64,000 nucleotides of DNA from Erigeron canadensis. Its lineage: Eukaryota; Streptophyta; Magnoliopsida; Asterales; Asteraceae. The position numbers and the translations under genes are program-made. Of the stretch, positions 35,730 to 49,600 are shown piece by piece. Numbering within the stretch: position 1 is the stretch's first letter; each line of letters starts with the position of its first letter. The notes under the pieces are model-generated. The model was not told where the DNA came from. It worked only from the letters and a program-made list of their open reading frames with translations, and searched no databases. The stretch covers positions 46,424,213-46,488,212 of the forward strand of contig NC_057761.1 in the NCBI RefSeq assembly GCF_010389155.1, written 5' to 3'.

Positions 35730-38700
35730 ATGGAAGGATTGGATTACTTGAGTGATGAAAGGAAGAAGGCGGAGTTCGATGTGGAAGCCATGAAAGTAGC
35801 ATGGGCTGGCTCTCGTCATGAATTTCAAGTTGCCGATCGCATGGCTAAACTTGTTGCTAATGATCCTGTATGTTTTTCCATCTCGATTTTCAAACTTGTT
35901 TATATCGTTCGCCAGAAAAATCTTTGTCACCACAGTTTTTAATGTGCAATTCGTAATCTATCCCAACATTATTATTGTGAAGAGGCGCACATTTTTGTGA
36001 GTGAATAGTTAATATGCAACTTTTTTGACTCCAGTATTTTTAACGATAAATTTAGATTCAGCGACACTATTCTTTATATCTTAAACTTTAGAAGAAATCT
36101 AATCATTTTCGGAAAAGGTCCTGTCTCTAATACAGTCCCATATTTGAACCTAAGGCTTAAAATCTCAAACAATTCTAAAAAAATTGCTTTTATATCATTA
36201 ATTCCAAATTAACCATCAAACAAATACAACGAGATAGGGTGTAATTGTGTAAACCAAGACAATAAATTATCTCAAGAGCCATTCGAGACTGGATGTATCA
36301 TATTTGATATCAACTTAATTTAAGTCAAGTCAAGCTCTAGTTAGTGAGTAATCAATGTTGTGATGTCCAATATCATTGCCCATTCTGCTCAACCCAAGAC
36401 GGGCCCCTCCACACGAAATTATTATTAAACCCATTAACCAATGGCAATCATATAGTTCTGTTTTTCGATCCCAAAAAAAAAAAACCCCCACCTTTAATAG
36501 TGATTGGTTTGGCACACAATTAACACCACATATATACCTTGATATGATAGTTGGTTCATCCAATAATTGTACAAATGTTGCAAATTTTTAGTACAAATGA
36601 TGGAGACAATACTAACAGACACATGACATGACTAATTTGTCACCCAACTTTGGTCTCATATAAATTGGTCCCGTCTTGTTTGGTCTCATATAATTTCGGT
36701 AAACGTATCTGCCTACATGCTTTAATTTTTCCCCCTTTATTTGGTTGCATAATCCAACTTTCACATATTTCCTTTCATCGTTATCTTTGATTTATCATTA
36801 TCATTTGAAGATTAGTTTTTTTTTTTTTTTTACTTTTATCGATAGAGACTTTGCTTACTCAGTTGTATAAAATAACGATTTTATTATATACGTTATTTGC
36901 TACTTAGTTATTTTTAGCTTCATTCTTTTTTAATTATCTTCAGAAAAATAAAAAACTATATACATGAAAAAATTTCAAGAAATATCCTTTCTTCGAAAAT
37001 TTCGAATGTAAAAGTTTGATCAATTCACATTTGACATGCATCAAAATTAGGTTGCGATTTCAAACCAAATAATTGTTTTGAACCAGATAATTGTTGGTTA
37101 ATTGTGAGCCAAATAATTGTATACCATGAGAAATATTATTCATCATACTAGAAACGTATATGCATGATGTGAAGCAATGGATGAACTCTCAACATAAATT
37201 TAAATTCTGATATGAATTAAATCCTAAATTTTCATTGTAGTGTCCACAAAATGTGAATAGAGTAAATATCAAATAATATGGGAATTGAACAAATTATTAT
37301 ACAAAAAGTTAGTTATAGTGTATATTATTATATTAAATTTATTTGTTTTCTGTAAGACATGTTTGTGATTGTATTAAGAAAATAAGTTATTATATTAAAA
37401 TAAATGAGTTACTTAAATAGATGAAAAGTTTATGTATTAATTGAAATATAAGCTATAAATATTAAATCTTTTGCAATTAAATTAACTTTTTCTCTAGAGA
37501 TATCTCATGATATTTCATGATATTTGTAGGTCTTCGAGAAATTTAACAAGCCTATGCTTGGTCGGAAAGAATTGTTCAAGAATGCTCTTAGAAAAGTAGC
37601 TTATGCATGGAAGTTGATCAATGATCTTCGCCTATCTGGTAACCTTTATTCAAATGTACAAAAATGTATTAAAGTTGTTACATTATGTCATCTTGTGTAT
37701 TATCTAACTTTCAAAGTGTCAAATATATGTATCGAACTTTCGATTTTTGCTATTGTAAGTATGGAACCTTTTTTTTTTTTAACTCAGACGAAGAGGTCAA
37801 ATGGTTGCGAGAATATATCGACGAACATAATTACACTGATCTTCATTGGGTAATTTCTTATTCAATAATCAATCAAGGTAATTAAAAACTGTATCAGTAG
37901 ATAAAAGCTCATATATAGCAACTATATATATATGATTTCTTAGGAAATGTTCGTCCCATCCCTGGAGGGGCAGGGCACATTGGAACAAAAAAATAAATGG
38001 TTGCCACTAGCCAAAACAATGCAAATCATTGGCACTTATGTTCAAACAGAACTTGGTCATGGTTCCAATGTTCAAGGACTTGAGACAACTGCAACATTTG
38101 ATCCCCAAACCGACGAGTTTGTAATTCATAGTCCTACATTAACTTCAAGCAAAGTAAGTTACATATATGTTTATCAAGGATATCTATTTTTTCTATATAC
38201 GTTGTTTGATATTCGTTATAAATGTGAAAGAATGGTGATCTTCACTGATTTTCTTTCACTCAAGTTTCTTTTGTGTTTCTTGATGTTTAATAGTGGTGGC
38301 CTGGTGGAATGGCTAAAGTGGCCACACATGGTATTGTTTATGCACGCCTCATAATCGACGGTCAATATTATGGAGTTCATGGTTAGTACTACATACGTGA
38401 TACAAACTTTGTGGAGATTTTTTTTTTTTTTTTGGTTAAGTTATCCATATTTTTTTTTACCATAGTCATTTCTTTGAAGGTTTTATCGTCCAACTAAGGA
38501 GCTTGGAGGATCACTTGCCTCTTCCTGGCATTACTGTCGGTGATATCGGGCTGAAATTTGGACACGTGGCATATAACACCATGGACAATGGCGTGTTAAG
38601 ATTTGATCACGTACGTATTCCAAGAAACCAAATGTTGATGAGGTACTGTTAGAGTTATATACATTGTGTTCAAGTGATTATAGTAGGCTTTAGTTTGGCT

Positions 38701-41700
38701 AATTACATAAAATGTAACCAAATTTGGTCCAATTATTTACATAATCGATCGACTTTAGAGTTTTTCTCTATTACATACTTAAACTATTAAAATTCTTAGT
38801 AATCGTTATTCAACTTACTATGCAAAATGATAATGTAAGACTTGTTTCTATGTTTGATCATTTGAGATTGCGTAAAGGGAGCGGTCACCTGCTTTTAAGG
38901 TTGAAGATTACCTTATCAATTTTTTAGAAGTTTACAAGCTAGAAGAAACTTGGTTAAATTTTTATAGAATTAATGTCGAAGTATTATTGGACGTTGGTCT
39001 GAATTTCCTTCGTTCATTTATACAGGGTGTCACAGGTTACAAAGGAAGGAAAATACATGAAATCTAACGTTCCTCGACAACTCAGTTACGGAACTATGGT
39101 TGGTGTTAGGCAAAAGATTGTTTTTGATGCTTCCACGGCATTGTCTCGTGCAGTTTGTATTTCTACAAGATATAGTGTTATCCGTAGACAATTTGGGTCA
39201 CATAATGGCGGACCCGAAACCCAGGTTATTTACAAACAAGACATTTATTTTTATTTGTTTATATATGTATATATAGACGATTCTTATTCAAGATTGTTTT
39301 TCTTCTTCTGTTAGGTGATTGATTATAAAACTCAGCAAAATAGACTCTTTCCTTTGCTGGCTTCCGCTTATGCCTTTAGATTTGTTGGTCAATGGTTGAA
39401 ATCGTTGTATATCGATGTGAAGCAAAGATTAGATGCTAATGATTTCACGACTTTACCTGAAGCCCATGCATGTACTGCAGGTTTGAAATCGTTGACGACT
39501 GCTGCAACAGCTGTGAGTGTTTAATTAATCACACACTAACACAAATTAATACATTATATGTATATAACATAAGAAAACACACAGACATGCATATATGTGT
39601 ATAATACCATTTGTGTTGTATATTTTCCTTCAGGATGGAATTGAGGAATGTCGAAAACTATGTGGTGGTCATGGCTACCTTCTTAGTAGTGGGCTTCCTG
39701 ATTTATATGCAGTTAACGTTCCCGCTTGTACATATGAAGGGGAAAATGTTGTCCTCCTGCTGCAGGTATGTATAATCTGATACTGTATTTTTTCTGTCAA
39801 CAGAAGACGTACTAATAACTTATATTATTTGTTGGTTCAAAAATGTTAGGTTTCAAGGTTTCTAGTGAAGACAGTCTCAGAGTTGAAGTATAAACAGCCA
39901 GTTGGGACAACAGCTTACCTGGGACGTGCGACAGTTTTGATGCAAAAGAATTGTGTCGTTCAAACTTGTACGTTTAATTGTTTAAGAATAACTCAAACTT
40001 GTTGTCAAACATTTTAATTGGAAAATTTCTAATGAATAAATACTACGTATATTATGACCTTTGATGGCTTTATTATTTGTACTGAGATGCAGCTGAGGAC
40101 TGGCTAAACTTTGATGAAATATTGAAAGCGTTTGAAGCAAGGGCTGCTAGAATGATTTTTGATTGTTGTCAAAGGTTAGCCAAGTTTGAAAAATCGGAAG
40201 AAGGTATGTTTCTCTAGCAGTTAATGTTTATCTAAAGAATGTTATCATAAGATATATAAATGTTGTATTTTTTTGTCAACCGACTGCAGGTTTTGCTGAA
40301 CTATCACCTGATTTAGTTGAGGCATCACTTTCTCACTGCCAAGTAATTGTGGTGTCCAAGTAAGTCTGTCCATTATATTGATTGTATACATGTATACGTC
40401 ATAAATAATGATGTTTAAGGAAGAGATTTCTATGGACACGACTTTTTAGTACTCGTATATTGTAATTAGTAGACCTACAAGGCTAGAAGGGCTTGTTGCT
40501 TGCGGGTGGGAGACAACATGGAAATGGTCTAAAATGAGTCAAACTGGTTGAAGGTCATCCGAAGTGTATGTTCATTGCATATAGGATTACAATCAATCAT
40601 TTTGTTTTACTAAGTTTGAATACTAACGTAGTTTTTGTAATCATATTTAACTCCTTCACTACCAATTTTAAATTGGAGAAAATCCAGCCTAGACTAAAAA
40701 CAATAAGATTCAGCTCGAACAATTTTTGCATTTTATCTGACGTGCTTGACCCACCCATGTTGTCACCTTCACTCTGCGACATACCATAAACACTACCTTT
40801 TTCTTTGAAGAAAAATTGTCTTGCTTGTATTTTGTCTTACATTGAGCTAATATGCAAAACATGTGTATTTTTTTGAAGGTTCATCGAGAAATTGCAACAA
40901 GATATTCCTGGAAAAGGAGTCAAACACATGTTAGAGTTGTTGTTTTACGTGTATGCATTGTTTCTTCTTCACAAGCATCGAGGAGACTTTTTGGCCACGA
41001 GGTATCTTACGCCCAAACAAGTCTCGCTTGCTAATGATCAACTTAAAGCTTTGTACTCTAAGGTGAGTAGTCAATAATCTATTCTCTTTTGTAGTACTTT
41101 GTATTTTCAAATTAAGATATTCTTTAATCTTTAATAAAAGAAAAATGATAGAATTACATAGTTATTTACTCTTAATAATACTTAATATGGGCTGATCCTG
41201 TTAATATTTGTCTTTAACGGGTTCCACTTGTAACAAGAACAAAAATAATGGGTCAATAGACATCCAAAATTTTTTTACAGAATAAAACGTTGAAATGAAA
41301 GTCATTTTCTCAAAAAATATATCTCTTTAAGTAACACATTTTATAATCATATTTGAAACACTCAATATAAAAGCGTGGGACAAAAGCGTTAAAAAAAAGT
41401 AACCAATATAATTTTAATTAGTCTCATTACCCAACCAACCTGACGCGATATTATTATATTAACTATATGATCTGTTTTTTCCTATGAAAATTGCTACATA
41501 TGTATCTCATTCCGGTATGTTACATAAAATTGTCACACCAATTTTTGCTAAATCTTCTTTTTGGTTGATGTTATTCAAGGGTAATATAGATTTAATTATT
41601 TATACAGTTGATATTATTCTTTGAAGAATTTTCTCACTTGCCCGAAAAACTATAACCTTAATTAGGTACGTCCAAATGCAATAGCATTGGTGGATTCATT

Positions 41701-41875
41701 TAACCACTCGGATCACTACCTCAGTTCGGTTCTTGGACGTTATGATGGGAATGTGTATTCAAAACTATATGAGACCGCTATGAAAGATCCTTTTAATGAC
41801 TCAGTAGTAGCTGATGGCATCCATGAATATGTCCAGCCAATTTTGAAGCAAACGCTACACTCTGCTAAGCTATAA
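35730..41875 (+). CDS. ACX1-like: Peroxisomal acyl-CoA oxidase, ACX1-type (copy A)
   Basis: FAD-dependent peroxisomal acyl-CoA oxidase, which converts acyl-CoA to trans-2-enoyl-CoA with release of H2O2, the first step of beta-oxidation. ACX1-type enzymes also act on jasmonate precursors. Fourteen exons join in frame to 663 aa: 35730-35867, 37530-37638, 37788-37849, 37944-38153, 38294-38381, 38480-38642, 39026-39224, 39315-39512, 39634-39765, 39850-39967, 40093-40203, 40290-40359, 40879-41062, 41666-41875. All introns are GT-AG. Visible motifs: [20 protein letters not shown] (flavin/acyl-binding middle domain), [18 protein letters not shown] with the catalytic Glu (about residue 424), LGRYDGNVY near the end, and C-terminal AKL (PTS1). 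Length equals Arabidopsis ACX1 (664). Oddities: Glu at about 104 where copy B has Gly, and HVAYN at 231-235 where copy B has NGAYN. Intron 1 is 1.66 kb. Confidence 0.9.
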
Positions 41876-42229
41876 AATGTTATTATTATGGTAAGAATAA
41901 AGTCAAGATTTGGTTTAAGGTAATCCAATAACATTTGAGTTCAAGTTGGAAGAGCACGTCGTCTTTTAACCTTTTGTAACCATTATACGAATATATGCTA
42001 AAATGCTAATGCGCGCATATATGCTGATCTCGTAATGAAACAATGGTATCATAGATTGTAAACTATAAGATTTGCTTGCATAATAGCTATGACGTTTTGA
42101 TTGTTGCGTTCCTAAATGAAGTAATTGATATAACTCTGCACATTTTGAAGCAAAATGTGCCATCCTTTGTATACTTATATCTAAAAAGAATTGTGGATCT
42201 TATCTTGACAACAAGCTGCCTAATCCTTA
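41876..42229. other. Downstream region of ACX copy A
   Basis: Probable 3' UTR and spacer. No element boundary is seen until the Harbinger remnant starts at 42230. Confidence 0.5.
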
Positions 42230-43450
42230 GGGAGAGGGTGTCATTGATACACCAACGTACCTACATTAATCCATACCACCCATCAATAATAGTATGTTGC
42301 CAAGTCATTTCAATCTATCAACCCAAAAACTCATCATTTTTTATAAGATGTCATGATACAATTCATCATTTAATTTAAATTTTTCTTACATTTGTTAATA
42401 AACAATTATATAAAAAACACAACACTTCATATTAATTACGAGTATAAAAAAACAATTATAAAAAAACATAACATTTAATAATAAATAAATTAACAGAATT
42501 GTTCAACCATTAATTAAGTATTTAATCGGTGGCGGTTGAGCCGCTACGTCATCGAGGTACGACAAGTCTTGAGCCGCTCCGTGCTTCGTAAGATCATATC
42601 GGAGACGTTGAAGAATTTCTTCATCTAATAACTCTGGCAGTGCGTGTGGGTTATAAACTACCGCGACTGGCCCATCCATTATATGAACCGGTGATATTGT
42701 CCTCCCGTCATCTTTTACAATCATGTTGTGCAATATACAACATGCATAAATATACAACATGCATAAACGAGTTTGCCAATCTTTTTGACGGTATTAGGCT
42801 GGAGTGGACATTCCAAAATCTTCCATTTCCCCTTAAGAATACCAAAGGCTCGTTCGATACCATTTCTTGCCGACTCTTGTAGTTTTTTGAACTTTTTTTC
42901 CTTTGGATCAGCTGGATATGGATATGCTTGAACAAACGTTGAATACCTAGGATAGATTCCGTCGGTAAGATAGTATCTGCGTTTGTAAAATCGGCCATTG
43001 ACTGTAAATGAACTGTTTGGCGCCGTTCCATTTCACTCAGTAAGATACAATGGAGACTGATTCAAAACATTAATATCGTTGTTTGAACTGGGAGGACCAA
43101 AGAACGCATGCCAAATCCACAAGTCATATGAAGCGACAACTTCAAGCATAATAGTTGGATATTGATGATCACCTCTCTTTTATTGGTCTTTCAACTCTTT
43201 TGGACAATTTTGCCAAACAAAATGTGTACAATCAATGTGTACCGTCAAGGTATTCACGTGACGTTCTTGCAGACATCAATAAATAGTCATCAAAATTATC
43301 AGGAGGTTCACCCGTTGCAAGGTGTCGAATTGCCGAAGTACATTTTTGTAGAGTCGTGAAGCTTTTTTTTTCCGTCCGTCTTCTCCCTCTTGAAACCATT
43401 CGAATGTCTCTTCAATGTCACCAAACAAGTTTTAAAAACAGAGCGCCTAC
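42230..43450 (-). pseudogene. Decayed PIF/Harbinger transposase and element end
   Basis: On the minus strand fragments of a Harbinger transposase appear in order: [20 protein letters not shown] (about 43340), DCTHFVWQNC (about 43220, first catalytic Asp), TIMLEVVASYDLWIWHAFF (about 43150-43100), [13 protein letters not shown] (about 42980-42950, second Asp), [20 protein letters not shown] (about 42880, Glu) and [10 protein letters not shown] (about 42720). An internal deletion joins SREYL to DCTH and stops interrupt the frame. A 17-bp tandem duplication (TATACAACATGCATAAA, near 42740-42770) splits YACC from ILHN. TTA at 42227-42229 followed by GGGAGAGGGTGTC may be the preserved terminus. The other end is lost near 43450. 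It is related to, but distinct from, the copy at 26884-28512. Confidence 0.8.
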
Positions 43451-45030
43451 TCATAATTGGCTAGGATTAAGACAATCGTAATTGGCTACGATTACCAACA
43501 AGATATTTTAGGGGTCTATGGAATTGCCTTTTAGGGTGATTATTTGATTACTGTGTTTGTAAAATATAAATAATTAAAATTACTGTTTGGCTAAAAAAAT
43601 GATTATATGCGTTTAGCGAAAACAAAGTTCTAATAAAAGCATGTAAAAAATTGCTTTTTCAAAACACAATTTTTAAAATGTAAAATTTATTTTGACAACG
43701 CAACCTCAAACACCCACTTGTTAAATTTCGGGGTTCCCAAAAAGATAAATGCCTTATGCGGTTGCAACAATTGCACGCCCTCGAAGATGCCAATCCGCTT
43801 CATTTTATCTTTGAACATCTAACCACCATATTTTTTTTAGCGTCAAGTATTCAGTTTTCCATTATACAACTTTCTACTAACATCTGTCACAACTTATGAG
43901 TGAATTCATAACTAGTTGATTGATCGGAACAGTGCGCCACCGCATATTCTTTGTTAAAAATTTATTGGAAATTTATGATAGTGTTGATATTGTAAGTTAA
44001 TAGTAAACGATATATTGATCCTATAAATTTATGTTATCTAACCTTAGAAACAAAAAAGTTAGATCACTCACATTAGGTCTTTCTTGTGAAAATTACAATT
44101 AATTTTGTTGATATTTTTGTGTATAAGTCTAAATTTACTACGTATTTCGACTTGATGCAAATTTATTTACAAGGTTATAAACATAAAGTGGATAATGTTT
44201 AAAAAATAAAAAATTAAAACAACATAAAGTGGACAATTGCAAAGGGCCCATAGTTATATACGGCTACAAGCCTTCAACAATTCTATTCAGTACTAAATCA
44301 ACCCAATTTTAAAGCCCAATGCAAAGTTTTTCTTTTTTAAACATTTTTAAACTAGAAAGTAGAAACTCACATAAAAAATCAAAATAACTTTTAGAATGAA
44401 AAAGAAAAACTTCCTATTATAAAAAGTGTGCTGGCATACCTTGATATATTATTTTTACAATTAATGTATTACAGTAATACCTTTCTATGAAATAAAATGT
44501 AATACTTTCAATGAAATAAAATGTAAAAATTTTGTGTAAAATTTGCCTGAGTCCATCTGACGCCATTAACCCCTTGCGCATGGATCACAATGCAATGGGG
44601 TGCTTTGTGTACTGACTACCTAACTGCTTGGGATGCTCCAATGACATATCTATAAAACAAATGAGCTAACTTGAACTATGTTATCCAACATGTACATAAG
44701 AAGCTAAAAATGACAACTAAGATGGGATATTCATCATCATTGATGAAACGATGGTGCCGATTGAGATAACTTTCCACTATTGGATTGTCGATGAAGAATC
44801 TCCGACGTGATAATCAATACATGTAATATGTATGATGGTAAGCATGAAGTAAGTATTTGATTAATCATATCAAGTATTAGGTGATCTTCAATCTCTCTCG
44901 AACCTAAATGATGATCTTTTATTTCCATTATAACAATGCATTGGAGAGGGGTTTGAAGAACATTGTGGACTTGCCATTTAAGCATGGATTAAGATGACAC
45001 TAAAACTTATTTTGGCCCTCAATGTTTTCG
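43451..45030. other. Intergenic DNA between the ACX genes, no gene
   Basis: Mostly AT-rich. The 82-residue minus-strand frame at 44737-44985 has no recognisable content. Confidence 0.45.
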
Positions 45031-45160
45031 ACCTTAGGGATCCACTTGGGTTCAAGTCTCACTTCTCACATTTATGGGGTGAATTAATAAGGGTTTTTCG
45101 AGAGTTGTGGGTTTCATCTCAGACATGCGTGTAATATAAAAGTAAGAATAGGAGTAGATT
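45031..45160 (+). repeat. Possible SINE fragment
   Basis: TTGGGTTCAAGTCTCACTTC resembles a tRNA-derived B box, and the following GAATTAATAAGGGTTTTTCG...GTGGGTTTCATCTC looks like a SINE body. No clear A box, so the call is weak. Confidence 0.3.
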
Positions 45161-45635
45161 GATTACTCCAATTACATCTTGATATCAATTGACATAATTG
45201 TTGAGAATAGCTACATTTTTCCATTGGGGAGTTCTTGTTTCAATATCTCGATAGATGAAAGTGTTAGTCTTACGTTCATCACTAATAAATATTCAAATTT
45301 CACATTAGAGACATCCATTGAAAGGAAAAGTCTGCCGATATTTAATATTGATAATGATCATCCTTTTTACTTATAAAATAAATAAAAAAATAAAATAAAA
45401 GATAAAATTGTTGAAAAGGAAGTAATCTATCTATTATATAAATAAAGTAAAATTGTGATGACATAGGATTTTTAAAAACACATCATTTAAATTTAATTAT
45501 GACATCATCATATTTTATTAATTTTAAAATCTAAAATATGTTTCCTTTTCTAATTATATATCATTAATATAAATTTTTATTAAATGTCTACTGTAAGATT
45601 TTAATCACCTTAACTATGATGTATTTTCGTGTAAC

Positions 45636-45760
45636 GGTTTTACTTTTTTACTTTTACAAAACCGTATGTGTTTCACCGTGTGTCCACAACTATATGGTTT
45701 TACTTTTTTACCTTTACAACCGTATGTGTTTCAACGTGTGTCCACGATTACACAACTTTT
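45636..45760. repeat. Two-copy tandem repeat, period about 60 bp
   Basis: GGTTTTACTTTTTTAC at 45636 recurs at 45696, each followed by CCGTATGTGTTTCA and CGTGTGTCCAC. Non-coding. Confidence 0.75.
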
Positions 45761-46641
45761 GTTTCCGTTTACTTTCATTTTTTACATAAATTATCACAAC
45801 TTTTCAACTTATTTAACGCTATTATAATACATTTTAATATGACAACATATTTTAAAGTTACCTATTATTCGGTTTATTAGTAAAGCGTTTATAAGTTAAC
45901 ACGGGTTGAACTTGAGTTGATTAATTAGTAAACTAATAATTTTCAACTAGAAAATGATAAATCATCATAACCAAATAACATAACAATCATCCTAATACAT
46001 TAAAAATGTGACATGTGGTATTCACTAATTATCTTTTCTAAATACGCCCTCAATTTTTTCATGTGTCATTATTAAGAAAATTATTAGGTTATTTGGTTAG
46101 GAGGAATAATTATTTTTTTTTTCTACTTAAACCGTTTTTCACAACCTTTTCTATAATCCAATCAACACATGTTGACCTTTTTGACTTTTCTTCATTTGTG
46201 TGCTCGTGCTTGTATGTGTGGGTGTAAGTGTGAACACATAGCCCACACCGGCCACTAGTTTACAAAACGAACATGACTATTTAAAACTCGTCATCTATTC
46301 AATCATCACATTACCATTACAACCACCGATCCGCAATAAAAACAATAGATACACAAACAAATATATATTTTTTGATATAAATCAATTCAGGTAAATCACA
46401 CTATATTGGTGTGAATCCCAATAATATAATATCCGATAGAAAGACTTTTATTCGGGTATATCCAGTTTTTTGTCTTTCTATATCTATCTATTTACTTTTG
46501 GTAATAATATTAATATTAATAAATTCAATAAAAACCGACCTAATTTGGATCATACATTTTTCTTCCTTCCTTATATAATACGAGTACAAGTTAACATTTT
46601 GATTATAGGAAAAAGATATAAACAAAAAAAGAGAGAAAGAA
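45761..46641. other. Upstream region of ACX copy B
   Basis: AT-rich intergenic DNA with no coding region; its right end should hold the copy B promoter and 5' leader. Confidence 0.45.
46572..46578 (+). promoter_or_regulatory. Possible TATA box of ACX copy B
   Basis: TATATAA lies about 64 bp before the ATG at 46642, followed by an A/G-rich leader ending GAGAGAAAGAAATGG. The position fits a short 5' UTR, but AT-rich DNA makes chance matches common. Confidence 0.35.
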
Positions 46642-49600
46642 ATGGATTACTTGAGTGATGAAAGGAAGAAAGCTGAATTCGATGTAGAATCAATGAAAAT
46701 AGCATGGGCTGGTTCTCGTCAAGATTTTGAAGTTTCTGATCGCATGGCTAAACTTGTTGCTAATGATCCTGTATCTATCTCTCCATTTTTACATATATAT
46801 CATTTTTTTTGGTTAATGTTATTATTTAACTGAAATGTTAGGGTTTTATATAATGTTTCTGTTTTTAGGAACTTTTATTTATTTATCTTGTTACTGTTGT
46901 TATATGATCCTGTATGATTTTCTAATTTTTCCTTTTAATCATTGCTAAATGTATGTTTCAATTCTTTTATTTATTGAATGAATGAAATTTAGGCTGACTT
47001 TAGCTACGGATTTTTATTATAATTTTTTTTTTATGTCATTGCTAAATTTATATATCATGAATTTTCTTATACAATTGAAGTGTGGACTTTTATTTTTCTA
47101 CAAATTTGAATGCTTTTTCTGTTTTTCAAATCTTTTTTGGAAAAGTGTCCCCCCCTCCCCCTTAATGACTAGTTTCTGTTTTTTTCCCACCAATTGTAGT
47201 ATGTTTACGGTTTATTATATATTGCATATTGTTGTTTGCAGGCCTTTGAGAAGTTTACGAGGCCTATGCTACCTAGGAAAGAGTTGTTGAAGAACACTCT
47301 TAGGAAATCAGCATATGCCTGGAAGCTCATCGTTGATCTTCGTCTGTCTGGTAATCTTTTAAGTTAAATCTGCACGATTACGAACCTGTTTTGACTTAGA
47401 GTCTGGTTTTTTTAGCTGTATGGTTTCATTGTTTTTAGTTGATTATGTACTTCCTTATTATTGTATTTCAGAGGAAGAGGCCAAATGGTTACGACTTTAT
47501 ATTGATGAACCTGCTTACACTGATCTTCATTGGGTAAGTTCATCATTTCAAAATTGTAGCCGTGTTGGCAGAACTGAATTTCCAATGACAAGTGTACTGC
47601 TTTTGTATTTCTGTTAGAGGGTGACTTTCATGTTCAGTAGTAAAAAAATTGTGTAATGAGGTGTATCATTGTTGTTCACGGACTGTTGTCTTGTGATTCC
47701 TCAGGGAATGTTCATCCCGGCTATTGAAGGACAAGGCACTGAGGAACAGCAAAAGAAATGGCTGCCATTGGCCAAAAAGATGCAAATAATTGGCTGTTAT
47801 GCACAAACAGAACTTGGTCATGGTTCCAATGTGCAGGGTCTTGAAACAACTGCAACGTTTGATCCCCAAACGGATGAGTTTGTCGTGCACAGTCCTACTT
47901 TAACATCAAGCAAGGTGAGTAATTTTCTTAGTGCTAGAGTAGAAAATGCAAATGCTAGCATTAGAGGTAGCAAAAATGGGCGGGCAAAGTGGTTGAGTAG
48001 CAGGTTTGTGTCAAAATGTGTGTTTTTGGCTATGGGTCTGGTCAGTGACCGTAGAAAGATATTTTGATCTAAAGCTCTAATAAGATCTCTAAATTATTGG
48101 TTTGTCATACATGAATATACAGTATTTGCTATATTATTCCAAAAAATATTTATATTTTTTAGTGAAGCTATTTCATAGATTTAATCAATAAAAAATGCTA
48201 TGTGGGTGACGGTCGACCCATTCGATCATTTCCTTATGAGTTATTGTATTATATGCTTTTGACCCGTTGGAGAATTCAGATATATCTTGAATTGGTCAAT
48301 GTATAAGTAAGTAGGTCAAAATGGCCAACTCTTTTGCTATTCTGACATGTATTTGGACTTATTTTCTTAACTCAATTTCTGCTTTTGTTCTCATTGTCTT
48401 TTTGATGTTTACAGTGGTGGCCTGGTGGATTGGGTAAACTGTCAACACATGCTGTTGTCTATGCTCGCCTCATAGTAGGTGGTCAATTCCATGGAGTTCA
48501 TGGTTTGTACGGAATACCATTTTATATCCTCATATTAGTTCTGTGATTTTAAAAATTTCATCATTTTCTGATAAAAGACTAAGTTATCCGTTACAACTGT
48601 AATAATTTCTTGAAGGTTTTATTGTCCAATTACGGAGCTTGGAGGATCACTCACCTCTTCCTGGTATCACTGTTGGCGATATTGGGTTGAAGTTTGGAAA
48701 TGGCGCGTATAACACCATGGACAATGGTGTTTTAAGATTTAATTATGTGCGTATCCCCAGGGATCAGATGCTGATGAGGTGACATTATACTAATATATGT
48801 TATATGTTTTTTGGTTATTTATGAATCAATTTCCTCCAGTTAGAATTTCTCAAATAGTAGCACTGTAGAAGTACAGTCAAAGAGTGCCTTTCACGGCCTT
48901 TCTATTACCTGTATCTCATCTTATCATGATTGTTTTATTTCACATAATTGGCGCTGGTTATCTTATTCTTGAATTCACCCAGGGTGTCGCAAGTTACAAG
49001 GGATGGAAAGATCATGCAATCTGATGTTCCTCGACAACTCATATATGGAACCATGGTGTATGTTAGGCAGACAATTGTGGCTGATGCTTCCAAGGCTTTA
49101 TCTCGTGCAGTTTGTATTGCTACAAGATACAGTGCTGTTCGCAGACAGTTTGGGTCACGTAATGGTGGACCTGAGACCCAGGTTATTTAAAAGCATGAGT
49201 TTTTTCCTTAGTGTTATATCGGTCTGTAGATCCGTTTATAGAATCATTAAATAATCATTTTGTTTCCTCTTTAGGTGATTGACTATAGAACTCAGCAAAG
49301 TCGACTCTTTCCTCTGCTGGCTTCTGCTTATGCCTTCAGGTTTGTAGGCGAATGGTTGAAATGGTTGTACATGGATGTGAAGCAAAGATTAGCAGCTAAT
49401 GACTTCTCAACTTTGCCTGAGGCTCATGCATGTACTGCAGGATTGAAGTCCTTGACAACTACCGCAACAGCTGTGAGTTCTGTTTGCCGGCAAACACTAA
49501 TATATAAGATGTATTTGCTAGGGTAGTGTGTTTACGTCTTTATGTATTGTAAGGTGTGTTTGGTACTTTGGTTTCAAAGTAAAAAATCTCATCTGGTTGA

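Noticed and set aside
44737..44985. 82-codon minus-strand open frame between the ACX genes
   Set aside because: No recognisable domain or homologous copy in the window; length is within chance expectation for this region.
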